DNA of 64,000 bases from NCBI GenBank assembly GCA_002798195.1, contig NWQM01000016.1, positions 1 through 64,000 on the forward strand, written 5' to 3'. Below, piece after piece: positions 46,223 to 55,570 of the stretch. The position numbers were made by a program, and so were the translations under genes. The notes beneath the pieces were generated by a model. That model had not been told where the DNA came from and ran no database searches. It worked only from the letters and a program-made list of their open reading frames with translations. The DNA is from Lysobacteraceae bacterium NML03-0222 (lineage in GTDB: Bacteria > Pseudomonadota > Gammaproteobacteria > Xanthomonadales > Xanthomonadaceae). Within the stretch, counting starts at the first letter, position 1. Each line of letters begins with the position of its first letter.

Positions 46223-48618
46223 TATTGGCAGGCCTCGCAGCTTTCGGGGTTTTCCAGCGAGCAGGCGACCGCCTGTGCCGGGGTGTAGGTCGATACCGTG
46301 GTCTTGGCGATGCGGGTCGCCGGACGTGAGCGCAGGTAGTAGGTGGTTTTGATGCCGCGCTTCCAGGCATACATGTACATCGAGGACAGCGCGCCAATGT
46401 TCGGGCTTTCCATGAACAGGTTGAGCGAGGCGGACTGGTCGATGAAGGCGCCGCGGTCGGCGGCCATGTCAATCAGCGAGCGCATCGGCAGCTCCCAAGC
46501 GGTGCGATACACCTGGCGCAGGCTTTCGGGGATGGCGCTGATTTGCTGGATGGAGCCGTCGGCGAGCTTGATGGCATCGCGCATTTCCGGCGTCCACAGG
46601 CCGAGCTTTTTCAGCTCGTCAATCAGATAGCGGTTCACCTGAAGGAAGTCGCCGGAGAGCGTTTCGCGCTTGAACAGGTTGCTGACTTGCGGCTCGACGC
46701 ATTCATAGCAGCCGGCGATGGAGGCGATGGTGGCAGTTGGCGCGATGGCGATCAGCAGCGAATTGCGCAAGCCGTGCTCACGGATGCGTGCTCGCAGGCC
46801 GTCCCAGCGCTCACGATCCTCCATCTCCACGCCCCAGGCATCGAATTGCAGCTCGCCCTGCGATGCACGGGTATCGGCAAAGTTCGGGTGCGCGCCCTTG
46901 GCCTGCGCCAGCTCGCAGGAGGCATCGAGGGCGTGGAAATAGATGGTTTCGGCGATTTTCTTCGACAGGGCGCGGGCTTCGTCGCTGTCAAAGGCCAGGC
47001 GCTTTTTGAAGAACACATCCTGCAGACCCATGCAACCCAGCCCCACCGGACGCCAGCGCAGATTGCCGCGGCGGGCTGATTCAATCGGGTAGAAGTTGAG
47101 GTCAATCACCCGATCCAGCTGGGTCACAGCCTGACGCACGGTTTCGCCGAGCTTGGCAAAATCGAAGTCGCCGTATTCGTCCAGATGGCGGCCCAGATTG
47201 ATGGAGCCAAGATTGCAGACGGCGGTTTCTTCGCTGGAGGTGACTTCCAGAATCTCGGTGCAGAGGTTGGAGAGGTGAATCACGTTCTGCGGGCGCAGCG
47301 TCTGGTTGCTGGCGCGGTTGCACTTGTCCTTGAAAGTCATCCAGCCATTGCCGGTTTCGGCCAGGGTGCGCATCATGCGGGCGTACAGTTTGCGCGCGGA
47401 CACTTGCTTGCTGGCCTTGCCTTGGGCTTCTGCCTGCAGATAGGCAGCCTCAAAGGCCTCGTTGTGCAGATCAACCAGCTCCGGCACCACATTTGGGTCG
47501 AACAGCGACCATGTCTGGTCGGCTTCGACGCGCTTCATGAACAAGTCCGGCACCCAGTTGGCGAGGTTCAGATTGTGAGTGCGGCGGGCTTCATCGCCGG
47601 TGTTGTCACGCAGCTCCAGAAAATCTTCGATATCAGCATGCCAGGTTTCCAGATACACGCAGGCCGCGCCTTTGCGCTTGCCGCCCTGGTTGACCGCAGC
47701 TACCGAGGAATCCAGGGTCTTCAGCCATGGCACGATGCCATTGGAATGGCCATTGGTGGAGCGGATCAGCGAGCCGCGCGAGCGCACCCGGCTATAGCCC
47801 ACGCCAATGCCGCCGCTGAACTTGGACAGCTGGGCGATATCGCCGTACTTGGCATAGATCGATTCCAGCGAATCCTGCGGTGAATCGAGCAAGAAGCAGG
47901 AGGACAACTGCTCGTGGCGGGTACCGGCATTGAACAGGGTCGGCGAGCTGGGGATATATTCCAGCGCGCTCATGGTGCGGTACAGCGCAATCGCCTCACC
48001 GACCTCTTCGGACAGGGCACTGGCGATGCGCAGGAAGAATTGCTGCGGGGTTTCCAGCACCTTGCGGCTATGCGGATGGCGCAGCAGATAACGGTCGTAC
48101 AGGGTGCGCAGGCCGAAGTAGTCGAACTGCCAGTCCTGCATCGGGTCGATGGCATCATTGAGCTTGCGCGCATGGGTTTGCACAAAGCCCAGCAGGCGGT
48201 CGTTGATGAGTCCGACCTCATGGCCGCGTGCCACCGATTGCGAGAAGGCATGAATTTCCTGCCCGGCCACTTCCTTGGCGATTACATTGGCCAAAAGACG
48301 CGCGGCCAGCTTGCCGTATTCAGGCTCCTCGCCAATCAGCAGCGCCGCAGTGCGGATGGAGAGCTCGTCCAGCTCCTGGGTGGTGGCGCCATCATACAGC
48401 CCGGAAATGGTACGGGTGGCCACGCGCATCGGATCCACTGCATGCAGGCCTTCGGTGCAGCGGGCGATGGCGAACACGATCTTGTTCAGATCCACCGCCT
48501 GACGACTGCCATCGCGCTTGGTGACTGTCATCGCATGAGCCGCGGCAGGCGGCGTGAGCGAGAAGTTTTCGCCTTGTGTGGTGGCAGGCGAGGGGACTGC
48601 AAAATCGTTTTGGCTCAT
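46222..48618 (-). CDS. nrdA: Class Ia ribonucleotide reductase, alpha subunit
   Basis: 798 aa from the ATG at 48618 (MSQNDFAVPSPATT). An N-terminal ATP-cone (VTKRDGSRQAVDLNKI) gives overall activity control. The active site has HLSNLCTEI and the radical-cysteine region; redox cysteines are in SSCFLLD and AVCNLGS, and the C-terminal pair is in ENPESCEACQ. It reduces ribonucleoside diphosphates. Two NrdR boxes lie upstream. Confidence 0.97.
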   Translation of the reverse strand: MSQNDFAVPSPATTQGENFSLTPPAAAHAMTVTKRDGSRQAVDLNKIVFAIARCTEGLHAVDPMRVATRTISGLYDGATTQELDELSIRTAALLIGEEPEYGKLAARLLANVIAKEVAGQEIHAFSQSVARGHEVGLINDRLLGFVQTHARKLNDAIDPMQDWQFDYFGLRTLYDRYLLRHPHSRKVLETPQQFFLRIASALSEEVGEAIALYRTMSALEYIPSSPTLFNAGTRHEQLSSCFLLDSPQDSLESIYAKYGDIAQLSKFSGGIGVGYSRVRSRGSLIRSTNGHSNGIVPWLKTLDSSVAAVNQGGKRKGAACVYLETWHADIEDFLELRDNTGDEARRTHNLNLANWVPDLFMKRVEADQTWSLFDPNVVPELVDLHNEAFEAAYLQAEAQGKASKQVSARKLYARMMRTLAETGNGWMTFKDKCNRASNQTLRPQNVIHLSNLCTEILEVTSSEETAVCNLGSINLGRHLDEYGDFDFAKLGETVRQAVTQLDRVIDLNFYPIESARRGNLRWRPVGLGCMGLQDVFFKKRLAFDSDEARALSKKIAETIYFHALDASCELAQAKGAHPNFADTRASQGELQFDAWGVEMEDRERWDGLRARIREHGLRNSLLIAIAPTATIASIAGCYECVEPQVSNLFKRETLSGDFLQVNRYLIDELKKLGLWTPEMRDAIKLADGSIQQISAIPESLRQVYRTAWELPMRSLIDMAADRGAFIDQSASLNLFMESPNIGALSSMYMYAWKRGIKTTYYLRSRPATRIAKTTVSTYTPAQAVACSLENPESCEACQ

Positions 48619-49048
48619 GGCATCCACTCAAGTCAGACAGATGAGATTGGGCGATGCCGCTTGCTTGGCTGTCGGAGCATAAGCCAAGGCGGCAACAGGC
48701 GGGCGAATCAAGACAAGGAGCGCGTTACTTCTGCTTGATTTGCTCGCACAACAACCACTACAGAGATAAAAACAGCATGCCCCGCTCGGGGCGCAAATCA
48801 GGATATACGGTATTTTTTGGGGACTCAAGCACAATATCTAGTGTTTTTTCATGAATAGGGCTTGACTTTCACGGAAGCCTTGCGGGGCAAGGGAAAGCCA
48901 GTGGCAGCCCTTTGGAAACACGATGCTTTGCGATCAGCTGCTGTGGTCATGCTCCCCCGGATTGAGGTATCTGTCGGGTGCAGTAATCCTGCAAAGCCAT
49001 CGTGCTTCCAGACGGGATGGTTTTCAAAATGGTGCGATGCAGAGCCGC
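48619..49048. other. Intergenic region between nrdA and rlmM
   Basis: A 430-bp stretch without a convincing gene. The nrdA promoter region, with its NrdR boxes, occupies about 48798-48844, and the rest is A/T-richer leader (48619-48797) and rlmM downstream sequence. Short ORFs seen here have no family features. Confidence 0.6.
48798..48844. promoter_or_regulatory. Two NrdR boxes upstream of nrdAB
   Basis: The right box, GCACAATATCTAGTGT (48829-48844), matches 14 of 16 consensus positions (ACACWATATATWGTGT). The left box, TCAGGATATACGGTAT (48798-48813), matches about 10. The centres are 31 bp apart, close to three helical turns, the spacing expected of paired NrdR sites. NrdR represses ribonucleotide reductase when dATP is high. 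Confidence 0.75.
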
Positions 49049-50098
49049 TCAACGCTTGCTGGCAAATACGGTGATTTCTTCGCGGTCGTGATAGAGCTGT
49101 TTGGCGCGCAGGCTGCCAAGTGCTCCGGCGTGTTGCTGGAAAAGTTGCAGGCAGCGGCGAGCTTCTGCACAGCGTTTTTTCATCGGCAGTTTCAGGTTGA
49201 ACACGGCGTGTTGGCACCAGCCGTTGGCGAACCATTCGGCCATGCGGGCTGCCACGCGGATGGGTTGCTCGACCATGTCGCAGACCATCCAGTCCAGTGG
49301 CCGGGCAGGCTGCCAGCGGAAGCCGTCCTCGCGCAGATGGGTGACAAGACCGGTATCCAGCACATGCTGCCGCAACGGGCCGTTGTCGATGGCGTGCACA
49401 TGCAGGCCATGCCGGGTCAGCACCCAAGTCCAGCCACCGGGGGCGGCGCCGAGGTCGGCAGCGCGCATGCCTGCATGCAGCAAGCTGCGCCGCTCTGAGT
49501 CATCGAGCAGGCAAAGCAGGGCTTCTTCGAGCTTCAGGGCACTGCGCGAAGGTGCATCGGGATGCATTTTCAGGCGGGGGATGCCCAGCGGCCAAGGAGC
49601 GCTGTCCTGCGGCTGGGCACAGGCAAGCAGCAGGTGGTCGCTGGCCAGTACGGCGATATGCAGGCGCGGCAGATGCGGGTTCGGGTTGGCTGTGAGCAGC
49701 CCCTGTTTGCGCAGTGCCGGGCGCAGGGCATTGCCAAAGCTGCGTGCAAGCCCGGCCAGTGGCTTGCCTGCGTCTGAATCCGGGTGCTCCAACCAAACCT
49801 CGCCGAAGCGTTGCCCGGCATTTTCCAGCGCGGCAAGCACCGGGCGAATGCGATCCTGGGTGTCGATGCCGCGCAGCTCAGCCACAAGGCGCAGTTTTTG
49901 CCGGGCAAATATCAGCTCAGACCAAGGCAGGGCGGCATCCAGCGCTGCAGCGTCTTCACAGTGAAAGATGACAAAACCGCTGCTGCGCTCAGTGCGGGCG
50001 TAGCCGGCAAAACCGGATTCGGCAGCGCGCTCGGTCAATTCGGCGGCAAGGTCGGGCTCGAAGCCGGCACGACACCAGCACAGCAATCCATTCATCAT
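49049..50098 (-). CDS. rlmM: 23S rRNA 2'-O-ribose C2498 methyltransferase RlmM
   Basis: 349 aa from the ATG at 50098, overlapping the deaminase stop as ATGA. An N-terminal THUMP-like half is followed by the Rossmann methyltransferase half with MRAADLGAAPGGWTWVLTRHG as the SAM loop and LDWMVCDMVEQP. The C-terminus is LKLPMKKR...QLYHDREEITVF, as in E. coli RlmM. It methylates C2498 before 50S assembly. Confidence 0.95.
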   Translation of the reverse strand: MMNGLLCWCRAGFEPDLAAELTERAAESGFAGYARTERSSGFVIFHCEDAAALDAALPWSELIFARQKLRLVAELRGIDTQDRIRPVLAALENAGQRFGEVWLEHPDSDAGKPLAGLARSFGNALRPALRKQGLLTANPNPHLPRLHIAVLASDHLLLACAQPQDSAPWPLGIPRLKMHPDAPSRSALKLEEALLCLLDDSERRSLLHAGMRAADLGAAPGGWTWVLTRHGLHVHAIDNGPLRQHVLDTGLVTHLREDGFRWQPARPLDWMVCDMVEQPIRVAARMAEWFANGWCQHAVFNLKLPMKKRCAEARRCLQLFQQHAGALGSLRAKQLYHDREEITVFASKR

Positions 50099-50679
50099 CA
50101 ATAACTCGCGCCTTGCTCAGCGCTATAGCTGCGCAGTACTTCGCAGGCGGCTTCACGGTGCAAATCGCGCACGACTTCGATGCCACGCTGATTCAGTGAT
50201 CCCATCCAGTCCTGCGGCAGCGGGCCTTCGTCAAAAGCGGTGAGGGCCTCCACATCCTCGCTGCGCGCGGCCATCAGCAGCCGGTCGATGCCCGCCCAGA
50301 TCGAAGCGCCGAAACACTGGCAGCAAGGCTGGGCGGAGGTGGCCAGGGTGACCGGCCCATAGGCGCTGCCATCGTCATTGCGATTGAGGCGCGGGCGTTG
50401 CAAGCGTTGTTGTGCCAGCATGAAAGCCATCATTTCGGCATGGGCGACCGAGCAGTTCATCGGCACCACTCGGTTGACGCCAATGGCAATCAGCCGGTCA
50501 TCGGCGCCGAAAATGGCCGCACCAAACGGCCCGCCACTGCGCGCCTGGACGTTCTGGCGCGATAGCGCTATCGCCAGTGCCATCTTGGCCTCATCACCCG
50601 GATACTGGTTTTCAAGGGGGAAATCATGCACCCAGGCTGGCAGGGTCAGATGCAGTTGCAGGAGCGGCATCATCGGCAT
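50098..50679 (-). CDS. Cytidine/deoxycytidylate deaminase-family protein
   Basis: 193 aa from the ATG at 50679 (MPMMPLLQL); the longer upstream frame starts with TTG. Zinc motifs HAEMMAF near residue 84 and PCCQC near 115 match the CDA superfamily. It resembles guanine deaminase and TadA-like nucleoside deaminases; the exact substrate cannot be decided. It is co-directional and overlapping with rlmM. Confidence 0.82.
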   Translation of the reverse strand: MPMMPLLQLHLTLPAWVHDFPLENQYPGDEAKMALAIALSRQNVQARSGGPFGAAIFGADDRLIAIGVNRVVPMNCSVAHAEMMAFMLAQQRLQRPRLNRNDDGSAYGPVTLATSAQPCCQCFGASIWAGIDRLLMAARSEDVEALTAFDEGPLPQDWMGSLNQRGIEVVRDLHREAACEVLRSYSAEQGASY

Positions 50680-50775
50680 GGTGGGAGCAGGAAAATGAAG
50701 TGCATGGATGGATTTTAAGGGCAAACAGGCTGGTTAATGACCGATACCCCATTGCTGGGGTATCGACGATGGGAT

Positions 50776-53070
50776 TTACCAGTCGCGGCGCAGTGCCAGA
50801 TGGAACGAGCGCCCCATACCCGGAACCGGGATGCCGTGCGGCAGGCCGTTGATTGCCATGCTGCGCCCCTGCCCCAGATAAATCCCGGCGGTGGGATGGG
50901 CATAAGGCCGGTTCAGCAGGTTATCCACCCCGGCATCGACGCGCCATTGGCCGAACTCGCGCGCAAGGCGCAGGTTCAGCAGCCCATAACCGCCGGTGGC
51001 AAGTTCATTGCGCAACGGCGAAGTCCGGGTCTTGGCGGCCACCAGCTGCCATTCCAGCGCGCTTTGCCAGCCCTGATGCTGGTGTTGCAGGCTGAGCCGG
51101 GCATGGGCGGGCATTTGCTGGTATAGCGGATGGCCGCTGTCGAGATTCTTGCCGCGTTGCCATTGCGCATTGCCTTGCAGGCTGAAGCTGCCGAATGTGC
51201 CAGTCGCCAGCGGCACCTCAGCACTTATGTCCAGCCCGTACAGGCGTGCAGACTGGTTGGCATAGCGCAGCACCTGGAACTTGCCGGGTTGATGCGTCCG
51301 GATTGGCGCGGCATCGATATAGTCGCGCACGCGGGTATGCCAGGGAGTCAACCGCAGCCGCCACGCCGCGCTACTGCCGGGAGCGGCATGCCAGTCGAGG
51401 GTCAAGGCCAGGGTGTGCGCTTTTTCCGGAGCAAGGTCGGGGTCGCCGACATAGCCATTGCCATCGCCGTGGGTATTGTTCATCACTGCCGCCATGGCCC
51501 AGCTCGACCAGGCGTAGCGCTCGTAGAGGTTCGGCGAACGTGTTTTGAGGGCGATACCGGCCTCAAGGTCAAGCTGCGTCGAGGGAGTCCAGCGCAGCAG
51601 TGCCGTAGCATCGAGATGACGGTCGCGGCGATGGCGATTGCGGGCATTGAAGGCGGCCGCATCGGCGGCGGTCATGGCGTAACTGCCGGGAGGGCGCGGG
51701 TCGATGTCGTAGCCGCGTACCTCCCCGGCTGTCGTGTGGATGCGGGTATGACGAACGCCCAGCAGCGCCTGCCAGTTCTGGCCAAGCCGCCCCTCCCACT
51801 CGGCAAACAGGCTGGCGCGGTCGCGGCGACCCTGATGGATGTTCCAGAAGGTGCCCGGCCACATCATGCCGCCGGACGGCGGCCAGTCATCATCCAGCCG
51901 GTATTGCTGCCATTCCTGACCAAGCCGCAGCAGATCTCCGTCATCAAGCTCCAGATTGAGCTGGAAGCGGGCGGCACGGGTGCGGCTGGCGGTGTGCATC
52001 GGCATGTCGGCGGCGCAGCGCGGGCCAATCGGGGCGCAGGCACGGCTGTGATCGGCGTGGCCGGGCTGCATGCTGTCTGCGCCGTACCAGTATTGGCGGT
52101 CTTCGCCAAAGCCCATCACATGCTGGACGCGCTCTTGCCATAGTCGTGCTTCCACGCTGCCCCATTCGGCTTCGCCCTGATAGCCAAGTTGCCAGCGGTA
52201 CTGGCGGTTATCGAGCATGTCCATGCGCTGATTGGGATAGTTCTGTTGCGGGATGGTCTGCAGTGCGTAATGCCCCTGCCACAGATGCGCGCCGTGGCGG
52301 AAGGCGGCATGCAGGCTGTGCTGGTGTGAGCGATAGGCGCTGGAGGCGACTTCATCGCGGCGGATTTCATGGCCTTCGCGGCCGCTGGCGGTAAAGTTAC
52401 GGAACGGCTTGGCGGCGCGGTAGTTTTCGGCTTGGTTGTAGTTGCCTTCATAGCGCAAATGCCAGCGTTCATTGGCAAGCCACAGGCTGGCATCGGCATG
52501 GCGAGCATGGCCGTTGCTGTGATAGCGCAGGCCAAGATGGCCGCCGAGCTGCCACTCATCAGCGCTTGCAGCAAAAGCGGGTGCGCGCGATTCCACCGCA
52601 ATACTGCCGCCGATGCTGTCGCCGCCGGCGCTGACCGGGCTGATGGCTGTGAATACGCGGATGTGGCCGATATTGGCCGGGTCGATATAGGACAGCGGCG
52701 GGTTCATATGGTTGGGGCAGCTGGCGATGAGATCCATGCCATCGACCTGTACACGGTTGCGATCGCCCGCCATGCCGTGAATCAGCGGCAGGCCGGAGAG
52801 GCCGCCGGCGGCCTGTACTTCAGCACCGGCAAACTGTTTGAGAAGCCCGGCGCTATCGCGCTGTATGGTGCGCGCAGCTTGCAGTTTGGCACCAGAGAGT
52901 GACTGGCCGCTGGCTGGCAGGGGGGTGTCGGCAAACACCCGGGTGCGATCGAGCAATTGCGGGCTGAGCAGCTTGTCCTGCGACGGGGTAGGGCGCGGAA
53001 GGGTTTGTGCGTTGGCGCAGGCACAGGCCAGCACTGCCGCGATGGCGACAGTCAGGGAAGAAGATTTCAT
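50776..53070 (-). CDS. TonB-dependent copper receptor (OprC/NosA-like)
   Basis: The start at 53070 (MKSSSLTVAIAAVLACACANA) has a GGAG site and gives a signal peptide; 764 aa. The plug has GLPLIHGMAGDRNRVQVDGM and the metal-type motif SCPNHMNPPLSYIDPANI, which is characteristic of the Cu/OprC-NosA receptors, then GDSIGGSIAVESRAP. Barrel strands follow to a C-terminal FHLALRRDW. It imports copper across the outer membrane. The DUF2946 gene lies directly upstream. Confidence 0.9.
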   Translation of the reverse strand: MKSSSLTVAIAAVLACACANAQTLPRPTPSQDKLLSPQLLDRTRVFADTPLPASGQSLSGAKLQAARTIQRDSAGLLKQFAGAEVQAAGGLSGLPLIHGMAGDRNRVQVDGMDLIASCPNHMNPPLSYIDPANIGHIRVFTAISPVSAGGDSIGGSIAVESRAPAFAASADEWQLGGHLGLRYHSNGHARHADASLWLANERWHLRYEGNYNQAENYRAAKPFRNFTASGREGHEIRRDEVASSAYRSHQHSLHAAFRHGAHLWQGHYALQTIPQQNYPNQRMDMLDNRQYRWQLGYQGEAEWGSVEARLWQERVQHVMGFGEDRQYWYGADSMQPGHADHSRACAPIGPRCAADMPMHTASRTRAARFQLNLELDDGDLLRLGQEWQQYRLDDDWPPSGGMMWPGTFWNIHQGRRDRASLFAEWEGRLGQNWQALLGVRHTRIHTTAGEVRGYDIDPRPPGSYAMTAADAAAFNARNRHRRDRHLDATALLRWTPSTQLDLEAGIALKTRSPNLYERYAWSSWAMAAVMNNTHGDGNGYVGDPDLAPEKAHTLALTLDWHAAPGSSAAWRLRLTPWHTRVRDYIDAAPIRTHQPGKFQVLRYANQSARLYGLDISAEVPLATGTFGSFSLQGNAQWQRGKNLDSGHPLYQQMPAHARLSLQHQHQGWQSALEWQLVAAKTRTSPLRNELATGGYGLLNLRLAREFGQWRVDAGVDNLLNRPYAHPTAGIYLGQGRSMAINGLPHGIPVPGMGRSFHLALRRDW

Positions 53071-53105
53071 GAGAACTCCGAAACTTAAGGAAGATGGGGC
53101 GGGTT

Positions 53106-53486
53106 TCAGAGTGATGCGGGCGGGCCGCGCGGCCCAAGTCCAGCAAGGCGATAGTGATTTGCAACAGGTGGCGCCGGGATACTGGGATGTATCACCGGCG
53201 GGCGCTGCAGCAGGCGCAGTATGAGCACTGCAAGAATCAGTAGCCCGGCCAGCAGCGGGCAATAGGCGCAATCATGCAGTGCGGGTTGGTCGGGGAGAAG
53301 CGAGCCATCCGGCGGCTGGCTGGCGGCTGTAATGAGTTGCACGCCGTTGACCGTGCAGACGGCAATTGGCTCACTGGCCGTGCTTGAGGCGGCTTGCGCC
53401 AGCCGCCCGAGCGTCGGCAGCATTGCCAGCAGCAGTGCCGCCAGCAATGCCAGCCTCAATAACAGCCAGTGACAGCGTTGAGCCAT
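53106..53486 (-). CDS. DUF2946-family membrane protein, copper operon
   Basis: 126 aa with an N-terminal membrane segment (LLLRLALLAALLLAMLPTL), a second one (LLAGLLILAVLILRLL) and the motif ALHDCAYCPLLAG with a His-x-Cys-x2-Cys pattern that could bind metal. DUF2946 genes commonly neighbour copper receptors. It is 35 bp upstream of the receptor on the same strand, so the two likely form one operon. Function unknown. Confidence 0.82.
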   Translation of the reverse strand: MAQRCHWLLLRLALLAALLLAMLPTLGRLAQAASSTASEPIAVCTVNGVQLITAASQPPDGSLLPDQPALHDCAYCPLLAGLLILAVLILRLLQRPPVIHPSIPAPPVANHYRLAGLGPRGPPASL

Positions 53487-53497
53487 CGCGCCGTGTT

Positions 53498-55231
53498 TCA
53501 GACTTTCTGTGCCCAGGTATCGCGTAGGGTCACGGCGCGGTTGAATACCGGCTTGTCTGACTGGTGGTCATGACGGTCGGCAACGAAATAGCCAATGCGC
53601 TCGAACTGGAATTGCTGCTCGGGCGCGGCCTGGGCGGCAGCCGCTTCCACATAGCCCTGCACCACCTGGCGTGATTCTGGGTTGAGATAGTCGCGGTAGG
53701 TTTTGCCCTCGCTCTCATCATCCGGGTTCGGCACGGTGAACAGCCGGTCATACAGGCGGAACTCGGCAGGTACGGCGGTCGCCGCATCGACCCAGTGAAT
53801 GGTGCCCTTGACCTTGCGGTTGGCGCCCTCCATGCCCGGGCGCGACTGCAAATCCAGGGTGCCGCGCAGCTCGATGATTTCACCCGCCTCGTTTTTGATG
53901 ACTTCATCGCATTGCACGATACCGGCGCCGCGCAGGCGCACTTCGCCGCCCGGCACCAGGCGCTTCCAGCCCTTGGGCGGGACTTCGGCAAAATCCTCGC
54001 GCTCAATCCACAGCTCGCGGGAGAAGCTGATTTCACGCGCGCCCCGGCTTTCATCCTTGGGGTGATTGGCAAAATGCAGCACTTCGCGGTGGCCTTCGGG
54101 CAGATTGGTGAGTACGAGCTTGAGCGGGGCGATCACCGCCATGCGCCGCTCGGCACGGCTGTCCAAGTCTTCGCGCAGGGTGTTTTCCAGCACGGTGTAG
54201 TCAATCAGCGAGTTTTGTTTGGACAGCCCAAGGCGTGAGATAAACAGCTTCAACGCTTCCGGGCTGTAGCCACGGCGGCGGATGCCCTGCAGGGTCGGCA
54301 TGCGCGGGTCGTCCCAGCCATCCACCAGCCCTTCCTGCACCAGCGCCATCAGCTTGCGCTTGCTCATCACCGTGTAATCAAGGTTCAGGCGCGAGAACTC
54401 GATCTGGCGCGGCTTGGCGGCCTCGTTCGGCAGACCCTTTTCCAGCAGCGGGGCGAGCAGCTCGGGGTTTTCGTGCAGGCAGACATTGTCCACGCACCAG
54501 TCATACAGCGGACGGTGGTCTTCAAATTCCAGCGTGCACAGCGAATGGGTAATGCCCTCAATGGCATCACCCAGCGCGTGCGCATAGTCATACATCGGGT
54601 AAATCGGCCAGGCATTGCCGGTGTTCTGGTGCTCGACATGCTTGATGCGGTAGATCGCCGGGTCGCGCATATTGATATTGGGCGAGGCCATGTCGATCTT
54701 GGCGCGCAGGGTGCGGGCGCCATCGGGAAATTCGCCGGCGCGCATGCGCCGGAACAGATCCAGGTTTTCCTCGACGCTGCGCTCACGGTACGGCGAGGGC
54801 GTGCCCGGCTCCTTCAGATTGCCGCGGGTGGCGCGCACTTCGTCTGCCGAGAGGTCACAGACAAACGCCTTGCCATCACGAATCAGCTTTTGGGCTGCCA
54901 GGTAATACACACCGAAGTAATCCGAAGCATGGCGCAAATCGTGCCACTCAAAACCCAGCCAGCGCACATCGTCCTGAATGGCCTGCACGTATTCGGGGTC
55001 TTCCTTGGCGGGATTGGTATCATCAAAGCGCAGATTGCAGACCCCGCCAAACTCGCGGGCGATGCCAAAATCGGTGGCGATGGCGCGCACATGTCCCAGG
55101 TGCAGATAGCCATTGGGCTCGGGCGGAAAGCGCGTCTTGATGGCGCTGTGCTTGCCGCTTGCCAAGTCCTCGCGGACGATGTTGCGGATGAAATCGGTGC
55201 GCTCGGCGGCGCTGTCAACGGTATCGGTCAT
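53498..55231 (-). CDS. glnS: Glutaminyl-tRNA synthetase
   Basis: 577 aa from 55231 (MTDTVDSAAERTDF); the longer upstream frame is rejected because this is where the family begins. HIGH motif PPEPNGYLHLGHVRAI, FDDTNPAKED and the KMSKS variant VMSKRKL are present. It charges tRNA-Gln in the cytoplasm. It is divergent from the DUF2007 gene. Confidence 0.97.
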   Translation of the reverse strand: MTDTVDSAAERTDFIRNIVREDLASGKHSAIKTRFPPEPNGYLHLGHVRAIATDFGIAREFGGVCNLRFDDTNPAKEDPEYVQAIQDDVRWLGFEWHDLRHASDYFGVYYLAAQKLIRDGKAFVCDLSADEVRATRGNLKEPGTPSPYRERSVEENLDLFRRMRAGEFPDGARTLRAKIDMASPNINMRDPAIYRIKHVEHQNTGNAWPIYPMYDYAHALGDAIEGITHSLCTLEFEDHRPLYDWCVDNVCLHENPELLAPLLEKGLPNEAAKPRQIEFSRLNLDYTVMSKRKLMALVQEGLVDGWDDPRMPTLQGIRRRGYSPEALKLFISRLGLSKQNSLIDYTVLENTLREDLDSRAERRMAVIAPLKLVLTNLPEGHREVLHFANHPKDESRGAREISFSRELWIEREDFAEVPPKGWKRLVPGGEVRLRGAGIVQCDEVIKNEAGEIIELRGTLDLQSRPGMEGANRKVKGTIHWVDAATAVPAEFRLYDRLFTVPNPDDESEGKTYRDYLNPESRQVVQGYVEAAAAQAAPEQQFQFERIGYFVADRHDHQSDKPVFNRAVTLRDTWAQKV

Positions 55232-55300
55232 TGGAATGCTGGCAGATGAAAAACGGCATGATTTTACCGTTATGCTGGCTGCATCTGCGCAGGAGGTGAT

Positions 55301-55570
55301 ATGCACCGGGTTTACCAGGCCATCAACCCTATCGACGCCCATCTGGTGAAGCATGCATTGGAGGCCGAGGGCATCCCGGCATTTGTGCTGGGCGAGGCGT
55401 TGATGGGCGGTGCGGGCGAGCTTTTGGCCGGCGGCTTCATCGAAGTGCGCGTGCCCGAAGCCTTTCGCGAGCAAGCTCAGGCACTGCTGCGCGAATTGCC
55501 GCTGACCGGGCAGCTTGAGGATGCGGCCGACGATGCGGCGGCAGAGAGTGCCGAGTGGCTCAAGGCATGA
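55301..55570 (+). CDS. DUF2007-family small protein
   Basis: 89 aa, MHRVYQAINPIDAHLVKHALEAEGIPAFV, ending with a weak acidic tail. The GGFIEVRVPEAFREQAQALL region matches the DUF2007 fold, linked to signalling but of unknown role. The ribosome site AGGAGGTGAT complements the 16S tail along its full length, so translation should be strong. It overlaps the next gene as ATGA. Confidence 0.85.
   Translation: MHRVYQAINPIDAHLVKHALEAEGIPAFVLGEALMGGAGELLAGGFIEVRVPEAFREQAQALLRELPLTGQLEDAADDAAAESAEWLKA

Noticed and set aside
48849..49427. Minus-strand ORF between nrdA and rlmM
   Set aside because: Most of it overlaps rlmM in another frame; its unique part has no features.
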